DNA from: Microbacterium timonense
Lineage (GTDB): Bacteria; Actinomycetota; Actinomycetes; Actinomycetales; Microbacteriaceae
Reading direction: 5' to 3'
DNA: 64,000 nt
Assembly: GCF_900292075.1 (NCBI RefSeq)
Contig: NZ_OLMV01000002.1
Coordinates: 248,001 to 312,000, forward strand
Part shown: one piece after another, positions 42,291-50,941 of the stretch
Layout of the letters: every line of letters begins with the position of its first letter
How positions within the stretch are numbered: the stretch's first letter is position 1
Notes under the pieces: model-generated
Told to the model about the DNA's origin: nothing
Database searches by the model: none
Seen by the model: only the letters and a program-made list of their open reading frames with translations
Translations under genes and position numbers: made by a program

Positions 42291-45200
42291 CTAACGAAGC
42301 GCAGCCGCAGCGCCGCCCACCCGCGCGACCGTCCCCTGCCGGATCACGCTGGGTCCCTCGGCGGTGGCTTCGACGGCGAGCTGGGCCGGTAGCTGCTCCT
42401 TCATGGCCGCGACGTGGCTGATGACCCCGACCGTGCGCCCGCCCTGGCGCAGCTCGTCGAGCGTGCGCATCGCGAGCTCGAGCGTCTCGTCGTCGAGCGA
42501 GCCGAAGCCCTCGTCGACGAAGAGGGTGTCCAGCCGCACCCCGCCGGACCGGGCGGTCACCACCTCGGCGAGCCCCAGCGCGAGGGCGAGTGAGGCGAGG
42601 AACGTCTCGCCGCCCGAGAGCGACTGCGCGGGACGGGCCTGTCCCGTGAACGCGTCGACGATCTCGAGGCCGAGGCCCGATGCCGCACCGCGTGCGGCGC
42701 GCGCGTCGGTGTGCTGCAGCCGGTACCGGCCGGACGACATGTCGCTCAGACGCACGTTCGCGGCGGCGACGATCTCTTCGAGCTCGGCGGCCAGCACGAA
42801 GGTCTCGAGGTCCATCTTCATCGTGTTCGGCGCGCGACCGGCCACCGTGTCGGCCAGGCGCGCGAGCGCGGCCGCCTCCTCGGCGCGTGCGGCCACACCC
42901 GCGTACGCGTCGTCGATCTGAACCGCGAGGTCGCGGAGGGTCGTCACGAGCGTCTGCGCGTCGCGCTCGGCGCGTACCGCCGCCGTCCGGACGTCGTCCG
43001 CGGCGGCCAGGGCGGCCTGCGTCGCCGCGGTGTCGACCGGCTCCTCGGGAGCCCCGGCCAGCTCCAGCTCGAGTTCCAGCAGCCGCGCCTTGATCGCCGC
43101 GCGCTGCGCGTCGTGCTCGGCGACCCGCCTCGCCAGCGCCTCGGTCTCATCCGCCGTCCGCAAGGCTGCGGACGCCTGGTCGGCGTCGGCGAACACGGAT
43201 GCTGCGACCCGCGCCTGCGCGTCGGCGCGCGCCTGCTCCGCCCGGGCGGCCGCACGATCCGCTTCCGCGCGGGCGTCCGCCGCGGCCTTCGCCGCGTCGC
43301 GGACGCTCGTGACGACCGCGACGCGCTCGGCCACGCTCGCGAAGTCTCCTCGCGCCTGCGCCACCACCCCGCGCGCCGCCTCCACGGTCGCCGCCAGCCC
43401 GGCGATCGTGGTGCGGGCGTCCGCCAGCTGCTCGGCCAGCGCCGTGCGCGCCGCCTCGGCTTCGGCATCCAGCGCGGCCAGCTCGGCGTGCCGCAGCGCG
43501 AGGGCCTCGCGTCGCTGCACCGCCTCTTCGGCGGTCCGGAGCTCCTGGGTCGCCGCTTCGTGTCGTGCGCTGAGCGTCTGCGCGCTCTCACCCCCGGCTC
43601 GCGCGGCAGCCTCCGCATGCCGTTCGCGGGCGGCGCGCGCCGCGTCGGCTGCCGTCCGTTCGCGACGGGATGCCGCGTCACGGGCGGCCTCGGCAGCCGC
43701 GAGCATGTCGTCGGTCACGGGCTCGTGCGAGGGCTCCGCGGGCGCCGGGTGGGCGGTCGCACCGCAGACCGCGCACGGCTCGCCGTCGCTCAGCGTGGCC
43801 GCCAGTTCGCCGGCGTACCCGTCGAGCCGGCGCTGCAGCAGCTGCGCGACCGTCGCCGCGGCCTCTGCGGCCTCGGTGGCGGCATCCCGGTGCGCACGCT
43901 CCGCCTCGCGGAGCGCTTCCGCCAGGTGCTCGGCGCTCTCCGCAGCGTGCAGACGGCGTGTCAGCTCGTCGTGGTGAGCGCGCGCGGCGTCCCGTCGCGC
44001 GGCCGCCTCGCGCTGCTCCTCGAGCTCGTCGGCCAGGCGCGCGAGCTCCGCGGGGACCGCCGCGCGCTGTTCGTCCAGCCTCTGCAGGTCGGCGGCCAGC
44101 CGATCTGCGGCCGCGTGCGCTTCGCTGAGCTCCGCTTCGCCGGCAGCGAGCGCACTCTCCTGCCCCGCGGCGGCGACCCATGTCGCCAGTTCTCCGGTGA
44201 GGCGTTCGACCACGGCCGAAAGCTCGTCCGCCGACGAGACGCCGGCCTGCGCGGCGACGCGCTCCCACGCCGCGCCCGCGTCCGCGGCCGCCGATGCGGC
44301 GGAGCGGGCTTCGCGTCCGGCGCGATCGGCGGCCTCCAGCGGCGCTCGCAGGAGCTCGGCCGCCCGAGCCCGCGTGAGGTGTACGCGGTCCTTCGCGATC
44401 TGCTCGCCCTCGGCCTCGAGGGCCGCCATGCGGGCGCGGGACCGTGCCAGCTCTTCTTGCGCCTTGGCCAGCGCGACCGCGGACGCGTGGGCCGTCTCGG
44501 CAGCGGCGCGAGCATCATCGGCGGCGGCACGTTCGCGCACCAGCGTGTCGAGCCGGTACGCCGCGCGCTGCTCGCCCAACTCGATACCGGCGCGCCGCGT
44601 GGCCAGGTCCGCCGTCGGCTCCTCCCCCTCGGCGGGTTCGCTGACGAGGTCGCCGGCGCGGATCAGGCGCTCCCCCTGATCCAACAGCGTGCGGGCGCGC
44701 TCACCGAGAGCGTCGAGCTCCTGCTGGGCGGCCTTGCTGCGCTCTCCGAGCTCGCGGGCGTACTCCTCGTAGCGTCGGGTGCCGAACAGGGCGCGCAGCA
44801 GCGCCTGACGCTCGCCACCTGACGCGAGCAGGAAGCGCGAGAACCGGTTCTGGGCCAGCAGGATGACCTGCTGGAACTGCTGCGCGTTCAGGCCCAGCAC
44901 CTCGTCGAGCACCAGGCCGACATCCCGCGGCTTGGCTGCGCGCCCGACCCACACGCCGTCGACGAGCTCCTCCAGCTCGGCCCGTGTCGGCTCGGCGGTG
45001 AGCCCGCCGCCGCGGCGGGCGGGGCGCAGATATTCGGGGGCGCGCGTGACGCGCCACCGCCGCTCGGCGACGGTGAACTCCAGTCGCACCTCGGTGGGAT
45101 CCTCCGGCTCGCAGTGGTCGCTGCGCAGGCGCTTGTCGCCCGTCTCGTAGCGCGGCACGGTGCCGTAGAGGGCGAAGCAGACGCCGTCGAGGATGCTCGA

Positions 45201-45323
45201 CTTCCCGGCGCCGGTACGCCCCGTGATCAGGAAGATGCCGTCGGCTTCGAAGGACTCGAAATCCACGATCTGCCGCTCGCGGAAGGGCCCGAACCCCGTG
45301 AGCTCCAACCGATGAAGTCTCAC
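42291..45323 (-). CDS. sbcC: Exonuclease SbcC (SMC-like ATPase subunit)
   Basis: 1,010 residues, ATPase partner of SbcD in the MR-type nuclease that opens hairpins and processes breaks. Walker A ITGRTGAGKSS (K41) and Q-loop (QFQQVILLAQNRFSRFLLA) are at the N-terminus. Two long Ala/Glu/Arg-rich coiled coils flank the zinc hook GEPCAVCGATAHPA near the middle. The C-terminal head has signature SLSGGETFLASLALALGLAE and Walker B LFVDEGFGSLD. The GTG start overlaps the sbcD stop (GTGA). Confidence 0.95.
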   Translation of the reverse strand: MRLHRLELTGFGPFRERQIVDFESFEADGIFLITGRTGAGKSSILDGVCFALYGTVPRYETGDKRLRSDHCEPEDPTEVRLEFTVAERRWRVTRAPEYLRPARRGGGLTAEPTRAELEELVDGVWVGRAAKPRDVGLVLDEVLGLNAQQFQQVILLAQNRFSRFLLASGGERQALLRALFGTRRYEEYARELGERSKAAQQELDALGERARTLLDQGERLIRAGDLVSEPAEGEEPTADLATRRAGIELGEQRAAYRLDTLVRERAAADDARAAAETAHASAVALAKAQEELARSRARMAALEAEGEQIAKDRVHLTRARAAELLRAPLEAADRAGREARSAASAAADAGAAWERVAAQAGVSSADELSAVVERLTGELATWVAAAGQESALAAGEAELSEAHAAADRLAADLQRLDEQRAAVPAELARLADELEEQREAAARRDAARAHHDELTRRLHAAESAEHLAEALREAERAHRDAATEAAEAAATVAQLLQRRLDGYAGELAATLSDGEPCAVCGATAHPAPAEPSHEPVTDDMLAAAEAARDAASRRERTAADAARAARERHAEAAARAGGESAQTLSARHEAATQELRTAEEAVQRREALALRHAELAALDAEAEAARTALAEQLADARTTIAGLAATVEAARGVVAQARGDFASVAERVAVVTSVRDAAKAAADARAEADRAAARAEQARADAQARVAASVFADADQASAALRTADETEALARRVAEHDAQRAAIKARLLELELELAGAPEEPVDTAATQAALAAADDVRTAAVRAERDAQTLVTTLRDLAVQIDDAYAGVAARAEEAAALARLADTVAGRAPNTMKMDLETFVLAAELEEIVAAANVRLSDMSSGRYRLQHTDARAARGAASGLGLEIVDAFTGQARPAQSLSGGETFLASLALALGLAEVVTARSGGVRLDTLFVDEGFGSLDDETLELAMRTLDELRQGGRTVGVISHVAAMKEQLPAQLAVEATAEGPSVIRQGTVARVGGAAAALR

Positions 45324-46468
45324 GCGGTCGCCTCCACCCGCGTGCGCTGGTCGAGGAGTTCTCCGATGAACTCGGCCTCGCGCGGGGACGCGCCCTCCCC
45401 GTCGCGGACGTGGGCGAGGAACGCGTCGACGAGTTCGGCGTCGTTGCGTGCACTGCGGACGCGCTGGGTGTAGGTACGGGCGTCGCCGGCGGCCGTGACC
45501 GCGGGTGCGTGACGCACCTCGGCGCAGTGCGGGAACCGCGACAGCAGACGTCGCATCGGATCGCGCTGGGGCAGCGGGTCGGTGTACTCGACGCGGATCC
45601 AGTCCGCGGCGTGGGCCATGAACCGCTCTTCGCTCAGCAGCTCGTCGAGCGTCGCGCGGAGCGTCGTGAGGGTGCGCGGCACGGGCAGCGGCAGCCACTC
45701 CACCCGGTCGAGTCCGTCGGCGTCGAGGTCCACCAGCCACGAGCCGCGCGGTTTGTGGCCTTCGTCGAAGCTGTAGTGAAGCGGGGCGCCGGCGTAGCGC
45801 ACGCGGGGGGACAGCTGCTGACGCCCGTGGATGTGGCCCAGTGCCATGTAGTCCACCCCGTCGAACGTCGAGAGGGGGACGATGTCGAGGCCACCCTGCT
45901 GGATGTCGCGCTCGAGGTGCGGGGTGGGCTCCACTCCCGCCGCGAAGCAATGCGCGACGGCGACGGTGCGGCCGCCCCGGGCCGCGGCATCCGCCCGCAC
46001 CAGGTTCATGGCGTGACCCATCACCTCGGCGTGCGAGCGCACGCCCGGCCACGTGGCGCGCAGCAGCACCGGCTCGAGGTAGGGGATGCCGTAGATATGC
46101 ACGGGTCCGTGCTCGTCCGCCACCGTGATCGGCGTGCCGACCGTTGCCGGGTCGGTGACGACGTGCACGCCGTCGCGCAGCAGCGACGACTGGAATCCCA
46201 GTCGTGCCGCCGAGTCGTGGTTGCCGCTGGTGACCACGACGGTGGCGCCCGTGTCGGCCAGGGCGCCGAGCGTATCGGTGAGGAGCGTGTAAGCACCCGC
46301 CGCCGGGGTCGCGGAGTCGAAGACGTCGCCGGCCACGATGACCGCGTCGACCCCGTGCTCGCGCACCTGCGCCGTGAGCGCGTCCAGCACACCGCGCAGC
46401 GCATCGAGCGTGGCGTGGCCGTGGAACGACCGCCCGATGTGCCAGTCCGAGGTATGCAGGATCCGCAT
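45320..46468 (-). CDS. sbcD: Exonuclease SbcD (Mre11-like nuclease subunit)
   Basis: 382 residues, Mn-dependent phosphoesterase. Metal-binding motifs appear in order: HTSDWHIGRSF (I), VIVAGDVFDSA (II), VVTSGNHDSAARLGF (III), AVAHCFAAG (IV) and YMALGHIHGRQ (V). The C-terminal part (about 280-382) contacts SbcC. ATG 46468 lies 6 nt behind TACGGT. First gene of the sbcDC operon, divergent from the Nudix gene. Confidence 0.95.
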   Translation of the reverse strand: MRILHTSDWHIGRSFHGHATLDALRGVLDALTAQVREHGVDAVIVAGDVFDSATPAAGAYTLLTDTLGALADTGATVVVTSGNHDSAARLGFQSSLLRDGVHVVTDPATVGTPITVADEHGPVHIYGIPYLEPVLLRATWPGVRSHAEVMGHAMNLVRADAAARGGRTVAVAHCFAAGVEPTPHLERDIQQGGLDIVPLSTFDGVDYMALGHIHGRQQLSPRVRYAGAPLHYSFDEGHKPRGSWLVDLDADGLDRVEWLPLPVPRTLTTLRATLDELLSEERFMAHAADWIRVEYTDPLPQRDPMRRLLSRFPHCAEVRHAPAVTAAGDARTYTQRVRSARNDAELVDAFLAHVRDGEGASPREAEFIGELLDQRTRVEATA

Positions 46469-46575
46469 GCAGACACCGTACGTTCCGCTCCCGACATCCC
46501 CCGCGAGGCAGGCCGCGTTCGCGGCGACAGCATCGCCTGTGCGTCCGGTGCGCCGGACCGCGTAGCCTCGGTGCC

Positions 46576-47049
46576 ATGTCCTTGCCCGAGGTCTGCGTCG
46601 TCTACCTGATCAGGCGCGGCGCCTCCGGCATGGAGGTGCTGCTGGGCGACAAGCGCACGGGGCTCGGACAGGGCAAGATCGTCGGCATCGGCGGCAAGCT
46701 CGACCCCGGCGAATCGGCCCACGACGCCGCTGTCCGCGAGGTGCGCGAGGAGGTCGGCGTGCGGATCGAGGCATCCGATCTGCACCTGGCGGGCGCCATC
46801 GATTACCACTTCCCCACGCGGCCTGCCTGGTCGCAGCGGTCGACGGTGTTCGTCTGCCGTCGGTGGGCCGGTGAGCCGGTCGAGACCGATGAGATCACCC
46901 CGCGCTGGTATGCGCTGGATGCCGTGCCCTACGCGCGCATGTGGGATGACGCGTCCCGCTGGCTTCCCGGCGTGCTGCGCGGCGGCACCGTCGACGCCCG
47001 CTTCACGTTCGGCGCCGATCTGGCCACCGTCGTGCTGACCGCGGAGTGA
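46576..47049 (+). CDS. Nudix hydrolase (8-oxo-dGTP diphosphatase-like)
   Basis: 157 residues. The Nudix box is complete: GGKLDPGESAHDAAVREVREEVGV (given here in two overlapping parts: GGKLDPGESAHD and AAVREVREEVGV), matching GX5EX7REUXEEXGU. The preceding VYLIRRG and LGDKRTGLGQGKIVGIGGKL resemble MTH1-type enzymes that remove oxidised nucleotides. The position beside sbcCD fits DNA protection. ATG is 7 nt behind TAGCCT (leaderless). Confidence 0.92.
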   Translation: MSLPEVCVVYLIRRGASGMEVLLGDKRTGLGQGKIVGIGGKLDPGESAHDAAVREVREEVGVRIEASDLHLAGAIDYHFPTRPAWSQRSTVFVCRRWAGEPVETDEITPRWYALDAVPYARMWDDASRWLPGVLRGGTVDARFTFGADLATVVLTAE

Positions 47050-47118
47050 GCCCGGGAAGCAGCCGCCACCCCGCGCCGGATGCCGGCCGATGCCGCCTCG
47101 TTCGACGTATCGTGGAGC

Positions 47119-47679
47119 ATGGCGCACATCGCAGACACCGCACCACGTCCCACCGTCGTGGCGCTGGTCGGAGCCGACAGCGACGGGCTCCTGACCGGCC
47201 TCGCCGACGTTCCCGCCCTCGTCGCGCTGTCATTGCGCGAGGCCGAGCCGGCCGTCGCCGCGCATCTGGTGGCCTCCGCATCGACGCCGTACGTGATCCA
47301 TGACGCCGACCCTCTCGAGCACGTCGCGGCGGCGTGGGTCGAGCTCTATGAGGAGCGTGCGACCCTGGGCACACTCGAGATCGAGGTCGACACGCTGCTG
47401 TCGCTGTTCGCCTCCGGAGAGGCCGTCATGCCCGACTACTACGTCGTGGCCGGGCCGGAGGCGATCGAAGACACGTGGCGGCACTGGTGGCTCGGGGCGC
47501 TCGCACATCACGCGCCCTCCCGCGTGCTGCCGGTCGAGGCATCCGGATCCGCGCTGCGCGCGCGCCTGCGTGCACTGCCGGCCTCGCGCCCGTGGCCGGA
47601 GCCGTCGTCGTGGCTGCCCCAGGTGCATTTCGCCATCCCGGACCGGGTGGGGCTGCGCGACGAGACGGGCGCCTCCTGA
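47119..47679 (+). CDS. Uncharacterised cytosolic protein
   Basis: 186 residues from ATG 47119 (ATG 47080 would add 13). No family recognised. It begins MAHIADTAPRPTVVALVG and contains an Asp/Glu-rich middle and the pairs DTWRHWWLGALAHH and SSWLPQVHFAIPDRVGLR. No signal peptide, membrane helix or nucleotide motif. TATCGT 5 nt before ATG 47119 suggests a leaderless start. It ends 3 nt before the hydrolase gene, so the two are co-transcribed. Confidence 0.8.
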   Translation: MAHIADTAPRPTVVALVGADSDGLLTGLADVPALVALSLREAEPAVAAHLVASASTPYVIHDADPLEHVAAAWVELYEERATLGTLEIEVDTLLSLFASGEAVMPDYYVVAGPEAIEDTWRHWWLGALAHHAPSRVLPVEASGSALRARLRALPASRPWPEPSSWLPQVHFAIPDRVGLRDETGAS

Positions 47680-47682
47680 TCC

Positions 47683-48414
47683 GTGGCCCACGTCGAGGAG
47701 TTCGCGCACGCCGGCGCGACGATCGTCGCCGAGCGGCGGGGACGGGGTCACCCCGTCTTCGTGCTCGTCCACGGCATCGGCATGGGGCGCACGGTCTTCG
47801 GCGAGCTGGCGCACCAGCTCCACGGCAGCGAGGTGATCGCCCTCGACCTGCCGGGGTACGGCGAAGCACCCGAACCAGAACGCGTGCTCACGATCGAGCG
47901 CACGGCGGACCTCGTGGCCGCCTACCTGCGCGCCCGCGTGCGCACCCCCGCGGTGATCGTCGGGCACTCGATGGGCGCCCAGGTCGCGCTCGAGGTCGCC
48001 GTGCGGCATCCCGCGGTCACCGAGCGCATCGTGCTGATCGGCCCCACCGTCGACCCGTCGGCACGGACGGCTCCGCGCCAGCTGTGGCGCCTACTGCGCG
48101 ACATCGCGATCGAGAGCCCTCGCGTGATCGCACGCGGCGCCCGCGAGTACGTCCGAGCCGGTCCGAGGCTGCGTGCGAAGTTCCGCGCGATGCTCGTGCA
48201 CCGTCCCGAGGACGTGTTGTCGCGCGTGCACGTTCCCGCGCTCGTGCTGCGCGGCGAGGACGATCTGGTCGCGCCCCAGGACTGGTGCCGGCGGGTGGCC
48301 GACGGCCTCCCCGACGGTCGCTTGGCGGAGGTTCCCGGCCATGGCCACGAAACGATGATCCGGGATGCCGCTCCCTCCGCACGCCTCATCCGCCGGTTCG
48401 CCGAGTCCCCCTGA
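47683..48414 (+). CDS. Alpha/beta hydrolase
   Basis: 243 residues with a full catalytic set: oxyanion loop VLVHGIGMGRTVF, nucleophile VIVGHSMGAQVALE (Ser in GHSMGA), acid LRGEDDLVAP and histidine PGHGHETM. Length and the short cap suggest a small-ester or haloalkane/epoxide-type hydrolase, not further resolvable. Start GTG 47683, 3 nt after the upstream stop; expression probably depends on coupling with that gene. Confidence 0.88.
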   Translation: MAHVEEFAHAGATIVAERRGRGHPVFVLVHGIGMGRTVFGELAHQLHGSEVIALDLPGYGEAPEPERVLTIERTADLVAAYLRARVRTPAVIVGHSMGAQVALEVAVRHPAVTERIVLIGPTVDPSARTAPRQLWRLLRDIAIESPRVIARGAREYVRAGPRLRAKFRAMLVHRPEDVLSRVHVPALVLRGEDDLVAPQDWCRRVADGLPDGRLAEVPGHGHETMIRDAAPSARLIRRFAESP

Positions 48415-48525
48415 ACGAACACCGCCGCACTGCCCCTTGGCGGTGGATTCCTGCCAAACGCTCCCCGGGCGGCAATGTCGGAACCCCCGCGTAGGTTTCA
48501 CCCTGTCGCAACCAACGGAGGAAAC

Positions 48526-48747
48526 ATGTTCGCTGTCTTCGCCGCCGAACAGCAGTACCACCACGACACCCTGGCCCTGCAGCGCGAGCATGCGCTGCTG
48601 GTCTCGATGCGCGAGCGGAGCGCTGTCACCCGGCCCCATCGCATCACCGCCGCCCGCGCCGCCGAACGCCCCCAGCGGGCCGGATGGCCGCGCCCGATCG
48701 GCCTGCGGACGCAGGAGGAGTGCACCGCGGCCTGCGCGGTGGCCTGA
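48526..48747 (+). CDS. Small uncharacterised protein, 73 residues
   Basis: Start ATG 48526 has a strong GGAGG 5 nt upstream (ACGGAGGAAAC), and TAGGTT about 25 nt further up could be a -10 box, so the gene is likely real. The protein begins MFAVFAAEQQYHHDTLALQRE and has a His/Gln-rich helical start, a basic middle and two cysteines near the end (EECTAACAVA). No family recognised. Confidence 0.65.
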   Translation: MFAVFAAEQQYHHDTLALQREHALLVSMRERSAVTRPHRITAARAAERPQRAGWPRPIGLRTQEECTAACAVA

Positions 48748-48754
48748 ACCGTCG

Positions 48755-49204
48755 TCAGCGCTGCTGGTCGCCGGCAGCGCTCCCCGAGAGGGGGCGGTCG
48801 GTCCGCTGAGCAGCCGCGTCACGTGCCACCGCGTCACCGATCACCTGTCCGCCGCTGCGCAGCAGCGCCCGGCGCCAGGGCAGGGTTCCCTCGATCTCGA
48901 TCTGGATCGAGATCGACAGGACCGTCCGGATGAGGACGATCAGGCCCAGGATCGCGGCATCCTCCAGCGACGGCTTCGACGTGATCGTGCGGATGAGGTC
49001 GGCTGCCACGAGCACTTCCAGGCCCAGCAGGATCGCCCCGCCGAGCGTCGTGCGCAGCACGCTGAAGGCCTTCTGCCCGCCGTCGCCCCGCAGGAGCGAG
49101 CGCGCCCCCAGCACGAGCGCGATGACGAAGCCGATGATCATGGCGGCCGCGCCGATCACCTCGAACCCGACGGCGACGGCGGTGAAGAGGGCCTCCGTGT
49201 GCAC
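48755..49204 (-). CDS. DUF1622 family small membrane protein
   Basis: 149 residues. Three predicted helices: an N-terminal one (VAVGFEVIGAAAMIIGFVIA), one near LRTTLGGAILLGLEVLVAADLI and one near AAILGLIVLIRTVLSISIQIEIEG. The last segment is the DUF1622 hallmark. The C-terminal 30 residues are hydrophilic. Function unknown. GTG 49204 is 6 nt behind TAGGCT (leaderless). Confidence 0.88.
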   Translation of the reverse strand: MHTEALFTAVAVGFEVIGAAAMIIGFVIALVLGARSLLRGDGGQKAFSVLRTTLGGAILLGLEVLVAADLIRTITSKPSLEDAAILGLIVLIRTVLSISIQIEIEGTLPWRRALLRSGGQVIGDAVARDAAAQRTDRPLSGSAAGDQQR

Positions 49205-49253
49205 GCGCCCAGCCTAGGGCCGCGTCACCGCTGCTGCGCGGCGATTCGCGGCC

Positions 49254-49292
49254 GGGCATCGGGCGGTCGCTCGAGACGACCGCCCGGTGCCC
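49254..49292 (-). terminator. Strong 16-bp hairpin ending the acidic-protein operon
   Basis: Arms 49254-49269 and 49277-49292 pair over 16 bp (15 Watson-Crick and one G-U in RNA) around a CTCGAGA loop. It begins 4 nt past the stop of the minus-strand gene, exactly where a terminator is expected. No T tract. Confidence 0.7.
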
Positions 49293-49296
49293 GTCG

Positions 49297-49959
49297 TCAG
49301 GACGCCTGCGGACTGTCGGCGTCGCCGGTGGAGACCTGACGCGCCAGCTCCTGCACGTCGCTGTCGGGAAGCTCGACGCCGGCCTGGTCGAAGCGCTGTC
49401 GCAGCACCTCGGCGATCCGTTCCATCGGCTCCGTACCGATGTCCTGCCGCGTCTGCGCCACGATGCCGGTGACCTTCTCGAGGTCCGAGGCGTTGTTCTG
49501 CGACATCGCGGGGAGGCGCTGCTCCTGCTCGGTGCCGAGGCCCCCTCTGGTCTGCTGCGCCTCGCTGACCGTCATGGTGTCGCGCCCCTCATCGCTGCCA
49601 TGGTGATCGGCGCCGTCGATGACTCCGATGCCGACCGCCTCATGGCTCGGTTCGCCGCTGAGCGCGCCCTCCGACGGGCCGGTGGCAGCAGCACCCGTCG
49701 GGGCCGTCTGCTGCTGGGAGCCTGCCGGCGCGGCGCCGGCATCCGTCGTCGCCTCTGGTGCGCCACCGCCCTGCTCGGGGGCCTCGGTCCATGTTCCGGC
49801 CGGTCGTGCGTCGGCATCCGGCTCCCCCATGGCCGGCGCCGCCGGCTGCTCCTCACGCGTCGGCTCGCCCTCCGCGGGCGTCTCGGCCGCGCCCGCGGCA
49901 TCCTCGCGATCGGGATAGTTGACTCCCGGCTGCTCGAACTCGTTGCCTGTCGTGCTCAT
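49297..49959 (-). CDS. Low-complexity acidic protein (unknown)
   Basis: 220 residues. The first 150 are rich in Pro, Ala, Gly, Glu and Thr and look disordered. The last 60 (NASDLEKVTGIVAQTRQDIG then ERIAEVLRQRFDQAGVELPD) form predicted amphipathic helices and are the only conserved-looking part. No signal peptide or membrane helix. ATG 49959 follows GGAGGAG and lies 1 nt after the stop of the upstream acidic gene, so both are one transcript. Function unknown. Confidence 0.8.
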   Translation of the reverse strand: MSTTGNEFEQPGVNYPDREDAAGAAETPAEGEPTREEQPAAPAMGEPDADARPAGTWTEAPEQGGGAPEATTDAGAAPAGSQQQTAPTGAAATGPSEGALSGEPSHEAVGIGVIDGADHHGSDEGRDTMTVSEAQQTRGGLGTEQEQRLPAMSQNNASDLEKVTGIVAQTRQDIGTEPMERIAEVLRQRFDQAGVELPDSDVQELARQVSTGDADSPQAS

Positions 49960-49960
49960 C

Positions 49961-50200
49961 TCAGGGCTCCTCCCCTCGTCCGGTGTCCGTCGCCATGTCG
50001 GGGTCCGCGCCGCGCCGTGCGGCCTCGCCCTCGACCGGGTCGTCCGGCTGGAGCGCGGCATCCGTCAGCAGCTCCGATTCGCTCTGCGCCGCACTCTGCT
50101 CGCGCGACTCCTGGTCGTCGACGGGCTCCCAAGCGCCGGCGGGGTCGGCGTCGATGACGCCGTCGGGGACGTTCTGATCGGTCGACCGATCACGATCCAT
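49961..50200 (-). CDS. Small acidic protein, 79 residues (unknown)
   Basis: Starts MDRDRSTDQNVPDGVIDADP and is dominated by Asp, Glu, Gln and Ala, with no hydrophobic core, so probably disordered. ATG 50200 has AGGAG 7 nt upstream. It precedes the larger acidic protein by 1 nt. A similar small acidic protein occurs at 60815-60997. No family recognised; a stress or desiccation role would be a guess. Confidence 0.72.
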   Translation of the reverse strand: MDRDRSTDQNVPDGVIDADPAGAWEPVDDQESREQSAAQSESELLTDAALQPDDPVEGEAARRGADPDMATDTGRGEEP

Positions 50201-50295
50201 GGGCGTGCTCCTCTCGTCCACCCCCAGCCTCCCCCGGCGGCGGCCCGGGTGACATGGGGTTGACAAGCATCGGCGGACGGTGCCGCCGTGCGCCG

Positions 50296-50589
50296 TCAGT
50301 AGCGCGGCGACAGGATGCTGCGGTGAGCGGGGTTCGCGTCGAACCAGTCCGCGACGTACCAGCACACCGGCACGACCTTGCGATCGCCGCTCTGCTCGAG
50401 CTCCGTCACGGCGCGCGCGACGAGCTCTCCGGCATAGCCGTGTCCGCGGAAGGTGGGGATGGTGTAGGCGCGGGTCATCGCCACCGTGCGTCCGTCGTCG
50501 CGGTAGTCGAGCACGCTCACCAGGTCGTCTCCCCGGTGCAGTGTGTAGCGCGATGAATCCGTCTCATTCGTGAAGCGCAGCTCGGTCAC
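50296..50589 (-). CDS. GNAT-fold N-acetyltransferase (YjdJ-like, short)
   Basis: 97 residues. The short GNAT domain shows the acetyl-CoA motif AYTIPTFRGHGYAGELVARA, preceded by VSVLDYRDDGRTVAMTRAYT, and ends VVPVCWYVADWFDANPAHRS, which is typical of the YjdJ/GTA1-like one-domain group. GTG 50589 is chosen because it lies 6 nt behind TAGCCT; GTG 50595 would abut that box. Substrate unknown. Confidence 0.9.
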   Translation of the reverse strand: MTELRFTNETDSSRYTLHRGDDLVSVLDYRDDGRTVAMTRAYTIPTFRGHGYAGELVARAVTELEQSGDRKVVPVCWYVADWFDANPAHRSILSPRY

Positions 50590-50749
50590 CCGCACAGGCT
50601 ACGCCCGTCAGACCTCGCGAGGCCGCACCGCAAGGGATGTCGCGGCGATCGTTCAGCAGCCTCCCGGGGGCGTTCGAGGACGGGCCGTCGGCCGCCGCGC
50701 CTCGGCTTCCCTCGTCCACGGCGAGGTCGGCGGGGCGGACGGCATCGCG

Positions 50750-50832
50750 GATTGAGCAATCTGTCATATTCCGCAACGATCGAGCCGGGGCAGCCGTGCG
50801 ATTTGACGTATTCCGACAGAGTCGGTAATAAT
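50750..50832 (+). promoter_or_regulatory. Strong promoter and possible operator for the leader-peptide transcript
   Basis: TTGACG (50803-50808), 17-nt spacer, TAATAA (50826-50831): a near-ideal housekeeping promoter and unusually A/T-rich here. Upstream are the palindrome GATTG-AG-CAATC (50750-50761) and two TATTCCG direct repeats (50767-50773 and 50809-50815, 42 nt apart), the second inside the promoter spacer. They may bind a regulator. Confidence 0.7.
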
Positions 50833-50839
50833 CGGCCAC

Positions 50840-50941
50840 ATGACTGACAACGCGCTGTATCTGTCCGCCCGGGAGGCGAACAGGACTGCCGGCATGATGA
50901 TGGCCGGTCGCGTTGCCATGTGTTGTCGAATGTGCCACTAG
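50840..50941 (+). CDS. Cysteine-rich 33-residue leader peptide
   Basis: ATG 50840 lies 8 nt past the -10 box of a strong promoter. The peptide starts MTDNALYLSAREANR, continues with a Met/Ala run (AGMMMAGRVAM) and ends CCRMCH. The two adjacent cysteines use TGT TGT and are followed by CGA, all uncommon codons in this genome, as expected where ribosome stalling is to sense Cys-tRNA supply. The stop is TAG. Short ORFs with C-terminal cysteines lead sulfur-metabolism transcripts in other actinobacteria. Here the next gene, after 250 nt, is a winged-helix regulator. Confidence 0.65.
   Translation: MTDNALYLSAREANRTAGMMMAGRVAMCCRMCH

Noticed and set aside
42711..44822. Long plus-strand open frame antisense to sbcC
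   Set aside because: Arg/Gly-rich translation without motifs, opposite a gene with clear Walker motifs and zinc hook.
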